From Chloranthus sessilifolius (taxonomy: Eukaryota; Streptophyta; Magnoliopsida; Chloranthales; Chloranthaceae), in NCBI GenBank assembly GCA_021018995.1, contig CM037584.1, positions 143,609,317 through 143,673,316 of the forward strand: a DNA stretch of 64,000 bases, given 5' to 3'. The translations under genes were made by a program, and so were the position numbers. Below, one piece after another: positions 60,079-64,000 of this stretch (position 1 is the stretch's first letter; each line of letters starts with the position of its first letter). A model generated the notes under the pieces. The model was not told the DNA's origin. It ran no database searches and saw only the letters and a list, made by a program, of their open reading frames with translations.

Positions 60079-60620
60079 ATCTTAACTGATCATCAAACCA
60101 GATTTTATGGTATGTCTGGCCTATAACTTTCAGTGCCAATATTGATATCGGGCAAATGATAGCTCATTGGAAAGTTCAAGGGATTATCTAAATTCGTTTT
60201 ATATATTATGAGGGCCAAAATCCAACATATCATGATATAATAAGGACCATCCGATCAAGGGTGAGATTCGATCATGGGCTGTGTGCCACTTGACACAGTT
60301 CTGTGTCCAATTTTTCCAGAATTTCTTGCCAGCAATCCAAATGGGATTTTGTTGTGAAATTTTGTACAGTACTGATCACCCACTGGCTGATCAGTACACA
60401 TGAGTTTTTATAGAATTTTTGGAAATCATTTTACACATAAAATGATAGCCCGATTACAGTGCAAATTTCAGGTACATTTAATTTAGGACTGATTTGCACC
60501 TGTCTGCCCCGAATTTCGTGCAGCTCAAACTATTGAGGTTTTGTAGCTCAAATTTGACCGAGTCATTGGCGACTCATCAGGGCTCAACTAAGAACGTTTA
60601 CAAAAATTTCTGTCTTTTTT

Positions 60621-60776
60621 CACTATAACAAAAAAAAACTACTAGCGGCAGCCTTAAACTGCTGCTATTAATAAAAAAAACTGTCTCTAAGACCCTTGCT
60701 GCTAATAGTTTTTTTGTTAATAGCGGCATTTTTTTGTTGCAAAAAACTGTCGCTAATAATCTTATTTTTTGTAGTG
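60621..60776 (+). mobile_element. CACTA-type MITE 1
   Basis: 156 bp, starts CACTATAACAAAAAA and ends TTTTTTGTAGTG. It is flanked by TTT on both sides, consistent with the 3-bp duplication of CACTA elements. Internal text (TAGCGGCAG, TGTCGCTAATA) is partly inverted-repeat. No coding capacity. Confidence 0.85.
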
Positions 60777-60867
60777 TTTTAAAGTTTTTAGTCCCCACAA
60801 CAGTGGCTAAAATTTTGTTTTACCAGTCTTTTCAAATCTCAAAATTTTATAGGGTGTGTTTATCACT

Positions 60868-60938
60868 AAATCGCACACCATTAAATCACTTAATCGCACA
60901 CCATTAAATCACTTCAAATCGCACACCATTAAATCACT
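60868..60938. repeat. Three-copy repeat ATCGCACACCATTAAATCAC
   Basis: Three close copies of about 24 bp. The left C copy has a single related ATCACACACCATTCAAATC at about 22037. Confidence 0.9.
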
Positions 60939-62073
60939 AGATCTCAAGTTCTTTAACTATAGTTTCTCACCAAGACTTTGGTGTTTTTAAAATCAAATCG
61001 GCTATGTTTCTCCTATATATAGAATCCAAAACTAGCTTTCAAAATAAAAATTCAAAACCATGGGGTGCACTTTTTGATGATCACGTGTGATCATCATCAT
61101 CATCACACACACGACCATCAAGTACAAGCTCAACATCAAAGGTCACAAGGAAAAATCGATGGAAGTTCAATTTGGATAGCTAAAAAAAAAACCGAATTTT
61201 GTAAGTGTTGAACTTGGTTCAATCACTTCCCAATGATTAAAAGTCAACCACAGCTATCATTTAATGGCCATCCATGATCATTTTGATCACAGGCATAGTC
61301 ATTCTATGTCAAATTCCTAAACGAAAGTCCTTTAGAAACAAGAATCCAAACAAAATTTACAGGAGTTCAAACTTAAACTATGAACTAAACAACTATTACA
61401 ACATTATAATCAAGACTTTACCTTGAAGCTAATTTTCAAACAAGTCTTTGGAGGTGCTGTTTTTGTGCTAAAAGGGGTGTAATGGTCTTGGATTGGAGGT
61501 TTAATGGCTAGATGGGAGCTTGAAGAAGGAGGCTCTAGAGATTCAATGGAGAGAAGGGTTGGAGCAAGGGGAAGGCTTTTAGCCTTTCTTTTGGGAATGT
61601 CTAGCTTGTCTTTCCCCAAGCTCCACATGGCCTCTCTCATTGACCCAAGTCCATGTGTGCATGGTGAACTGGGTGCCACCATGGTCCCTTCTCCTCTATT
61701 CGATAAAGTCCCATCCTTTCTTTGTGTGGGTTCAATACCCTCAATTCGTGTGAAAGACCACATGTCTTTAGATCTTGTGGTGCATGGCTTTGAAGCCCAT
61801 CTCACACCATAGATTTCCCAAAGGAAAATCCAAGGGTGAGAGATGTCGTCAAGGCTTTCAATGGCCAAGATGTGTTAGAACTCTATTTTAATGTAAGTTT
61901 CTAATTTCTAAATAAAAGAAATTAATTGGAATGACCTTTTAAGTTGGGTCTTATTTACCATAAATGCCACCTTACTATGTAAAGTCCATACACTTTAACT
62001 CGAGTGTTAGTTATGTGGCTTCTATTAGATTTTAGGGTCTAAGTTTGAATCACTTTTCGATGACCCATCCATA

Positions 62074-62216
62074 CACTACAAAAAATTGAGACTATTAGCG
62101 GCAGCCAAAAACTGCTGCAATGAACAAAAAAGTGCTGCTAATAATTTTAATTTTTTATTAATAACAGTAGTTTTTTGTTAAAAAAATTACCACTAATAGT
62201 CTTATTTTTTGTAATA
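62074..62216 (+). mobile_element. CACTA-type MITE 2
   Basis: 143 bp, starts CACTACAAAAAATTG and ends TTATTTTTTGTAATA (a damaged GTAGTG). It is flanked by ATA on both sides. It is the same family as 60621-60776. Confidence 0.8.
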
Positions 62217-62550
62217 ATATTAAAACATTAGATCACTACCATAGATGATGATCTAAAGATCATCACCTTGCTTGGGGTCTAACTTTTGTGAAAATTATTA
62301 GGGCATCTTTTAAAAATCTTGAGTTGCGTGCCTGTTCAATGGCTCTAGATTGAGTGTGGGTGGGTCACCCATTGATTTAATTTATATATTCTATGGGTGT
62401 CACTAGAATTGCCTCATTTCATCAGGTCTTAAGTGGGTGCTCCATATTTTTGGAAGGACCTAGCCTCAGCCTGTCTCTTGGTGAAGTAAAATCTTGTCAG
62501 CTCTTAGTTAACTAGTTGAGTGACCCTGATTTTGAGGGATGGGTGTTACA

Positions 62551-62788
62551 TCTAACTTTCAAATGGCAAACATTTTTATGAAACTTTAGCGCTCATAAAT
62601 TCTATCATATAAAGCATTGCTAAAATACTGAAGTCCAATAAAAAAGTTTACATCTTGACTTTCAAATGAGAAAAATATTGTCATAGTTCTGACCCGACCT
62701 TTGACTATCGGTCAACAGGACTTGGGGTCTAAAATATAATAGTTAGGACCCACATATCATTTCAAAAGTCAAAAATGGGGTGTCTACA
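62551..62788 (-). mobile_element. Tat-type LTR fragment
   Basis: On the minus strand it starts TGTAGACACCCCATTTTTG at 62788, like the start of the Tat LTR at 13346. It continues for about 240 bp until the C copy begins. No PBS or internal sequence is present. Confidence 0.55.
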
Positions 62789-62818
62789 CTCATGCATTCT
62801 TTGAAACTGCCAACGTCT

Positions 62819-63158
62819 CAGACCCCTTGAAAACTATTGATTGTGTCGAATCCAATGATAGCGATCATGTTTCAGCCTGATCTTCCACGATAGACCTTGA
62901 GATCATGGCACACTTATCAGACGGTCAGTTTTTTATTGCATGGGTCATAAAATCCCAAAAAATGGCCCTTGAATCATATGACACACATCACACTCAAGCG
63001 TGACTTTAGTGTCATTTTTTAGGGATTTGTGACACATAGAATAAAAATTTGACTGTCTAATAGGTGCGCCATGATCTCAAGATCTAGTGTGGAATATCAG
63101 AGTGAAACACAACCTGTATCATTTGATCTTAAGCAATCAATGGTTTACAAGGAGTCTG
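62819..63158. mobile_element. Foldback element 1
   Basis: Nearly the whole 340 bp is one imperfect inverted repeat. The outer arms read CCTTGAAAACTATTG and CAATGGTTTACAAGG. The inner arms read CTTGAGATCATGGC and GCCATGATCTCAAG. The arms reach almost to the centre. No coding capacity; it is a hairpin MITE. Confidence 0.8.
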
Positions 63159-63329
63159 GGAGCGCTCACAGACAATGTGTCGGCGCATACAGAGGTACCC
63201 ATCGAATAAAGAGGTGTTTCTTTAAGATTTAAATAATGGGTACTGTTACTTGTAATCTAGATTCTTTCTTTACAATGTGGTTGTAAATCAAGTAACTTTA
63301 ATGATGTTATAAGATATTAAAAAATCGTG
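63159..63329. other. Spacer between foldback elements
   Basis: No feature was recognised here. Confidence 0.6.
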
Positions 63330-63690
63330 TGTTGCGGGTCTTAGTTTCACCTTTTGAACCGAAATTTCATGTGTTTACACAATTAACTTCTTCAAATTAG
63401 GCTATAGAGATCATGTTTGACCCCAATCTTCCACACATTGGATCTTGAGATCATGGTTCTAGCATTGGATTGTCGGATTTTGATTCAAATGACATACATC
63501 ACGAAAAGTGATCCAATAATAATGTTTGATGTATGTTCATGATTATATTGACTTTTTTGGGATGTGTGTCATGTGAATTCATTGTGTGAAAATTTGGGGT
63601 GAAAAATGATCTCCATCATTCGTATCAAACTAGTCAATCACTTAAACAAGTGAAATTTGGTTGAAAAGAAAGAATCTTGAGTTGTAAATC
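63330..63690. mobile_element. Foldback element 2
   Basis: A second, related inverted repeat of about 360 bp. The arms are around GAACCGAAATTTC and GAAATTTGGTT, and inside TAGAGATCATGTTTGACCCC and a matching GGGGTGAAAAATGATCTCCA. It shares the words ATCTTCCAC and ATCTTGAGATCATGG with foldback element 1. Confidence 0.75.
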
Positions 63691-63877
63691 TAGATATCCT
63701 AAGTAAAAATAAAATAAAATTTGAAAGTCATTGCATCGGCATCCTCACTCGCCCCTTAGTGTGTCCGCCTTGCCATTGTATATAGGATAATGTTCCTCTC
63801 ACTCGAGTCATAGGACATAAGTTCATAACTCAAGTTATCATTGACTGCATGTTATTCGAGTTAAGAGATCATTTCAA

Positions 63878-63923
<46 letters not shown>

Positions 63924-64000
63924 CCAGGGGATATGCGTCCGGGCGTAGAGAAATTTCTACGCCAATTGATATGAGCGTGACACGTAATGCCCTTTTTATG
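63691..64000. other. Right edge with (GT)n microsatellite
   Basis: A (TG)n run occupies about 63882-63922. The rest holds no gene or repeat that I can recognise. Confidence 0.8.

Larger units (their letters stand above)
58463..62550 (-). mobile_element. LTR-like unit C, right copy
   Basis: About 4.1 kb, colinear with the left copy: GGTGCGATACTA..CCAACCATGG (59080 and 18275), AAGCGGTGAAGCTTA (58675 and 17729), and the end GAGGGATGGGTGTTACA at 62550 (57491 on the left). It contains an LTR-fragment insertion (59704-60078), two CACTA MITEs and small tandem duplications. The overlapping frames at 61410-61868 (minus) and 61504-61812 (plus) resemble no protein I recognise. Confidence 0.5.

Noticed and set aside
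61410-61868. Possible host gene (152 residues, minus) or the overlapping plus ORF 61504-61812
   Set aside because: Both overlap each other inside an LTR-like unit, match no family I know, and the left C copy does not keep the frame.
63882-63922. (TG)n run as a regulatory element
   Set aside because: It is an ordinary microsatellite with no supporting context.

Overview
The window is nuclear DNA of a seed plant with a large, repeat-rich genome. The evidence is Ty3/gypsy LTR retrotransposons of plant lineages (chromovirus, Athila-like, Tat/Ogre-like), plant-type primer binding sites (initiator tRNA-Met, tRNA-Asp) and CACTA-type MITEs. I could not identify the species. I found no convincing host gene, tRNA, rRNA or CRISPR array. 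Almost every long reading frame is retrotransposon coding sequence or low-complexity repeat. All counts here are made by eye.

Left part (1-16574): three nested elements. Element 1 (+ strand) contributes a broken proline-rich ORF, a long noncoding stretch and a 2.5-kb 3' LTR (5084-7572). It interrupts the gag of a minus-strand Tat-like element (7573-13346: 5' LTR, PBS, leader, gag). That element in turn interrupts the 3' end of element D (13347-16574, with its 3' LTR from 15058).

Centre (17211-57491): a long LTR-like unit, C, probably minus strand, split by two insertions. The first is a truncated Athila-like LTR plus gag (22289-26129), flanked by 134-bp direct repeats. The second is chromovirus B (27307-57462, TSD CTAAT/CTGAT). 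B's 5' LTR contains chromovirus A (28817-43175). A holds two solo LTRs: one of its own family (30197-32456, TSD GGAAG) and one of the element 1 family (33209-35467, TSD GGTCC). A third solo LTR, E (44713-47392, minus, TSD GTTGG), sits exactly on B's PBS. A and B both carry gag, protease, RT, RNase H, integrase and chromodomain, all damaged by stops and small indels.

Right part (57492-64000): an orphan promoter-like piece, a second C copy (58463-62550) with two CACTA MITEs and an LTR fragment inside it, a Tat-type LTR fragment, and two long foldback elements of one family.

Two signals stand out. First, A and B share an AT-rich GT...AG intron of 136/141 bp at exactly the same codon between the Gag zinc knuckle and the protease. 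Intron retention versus splicing could set the Gag to Gag-Pol ratio. Second, nearly every LTR family here carries an array of its own short word, usually palindromic: TTGATCGATCAA, GACCGGTC, CCTATCGATAGG half-sites, CTCGCGCGAG, and so on. The arrays lie upstream of the TATA box in the Athila/Tat-type LTRs and downstream of it in chromovirus A and in solo LTR E. LTR B has one array on each side.
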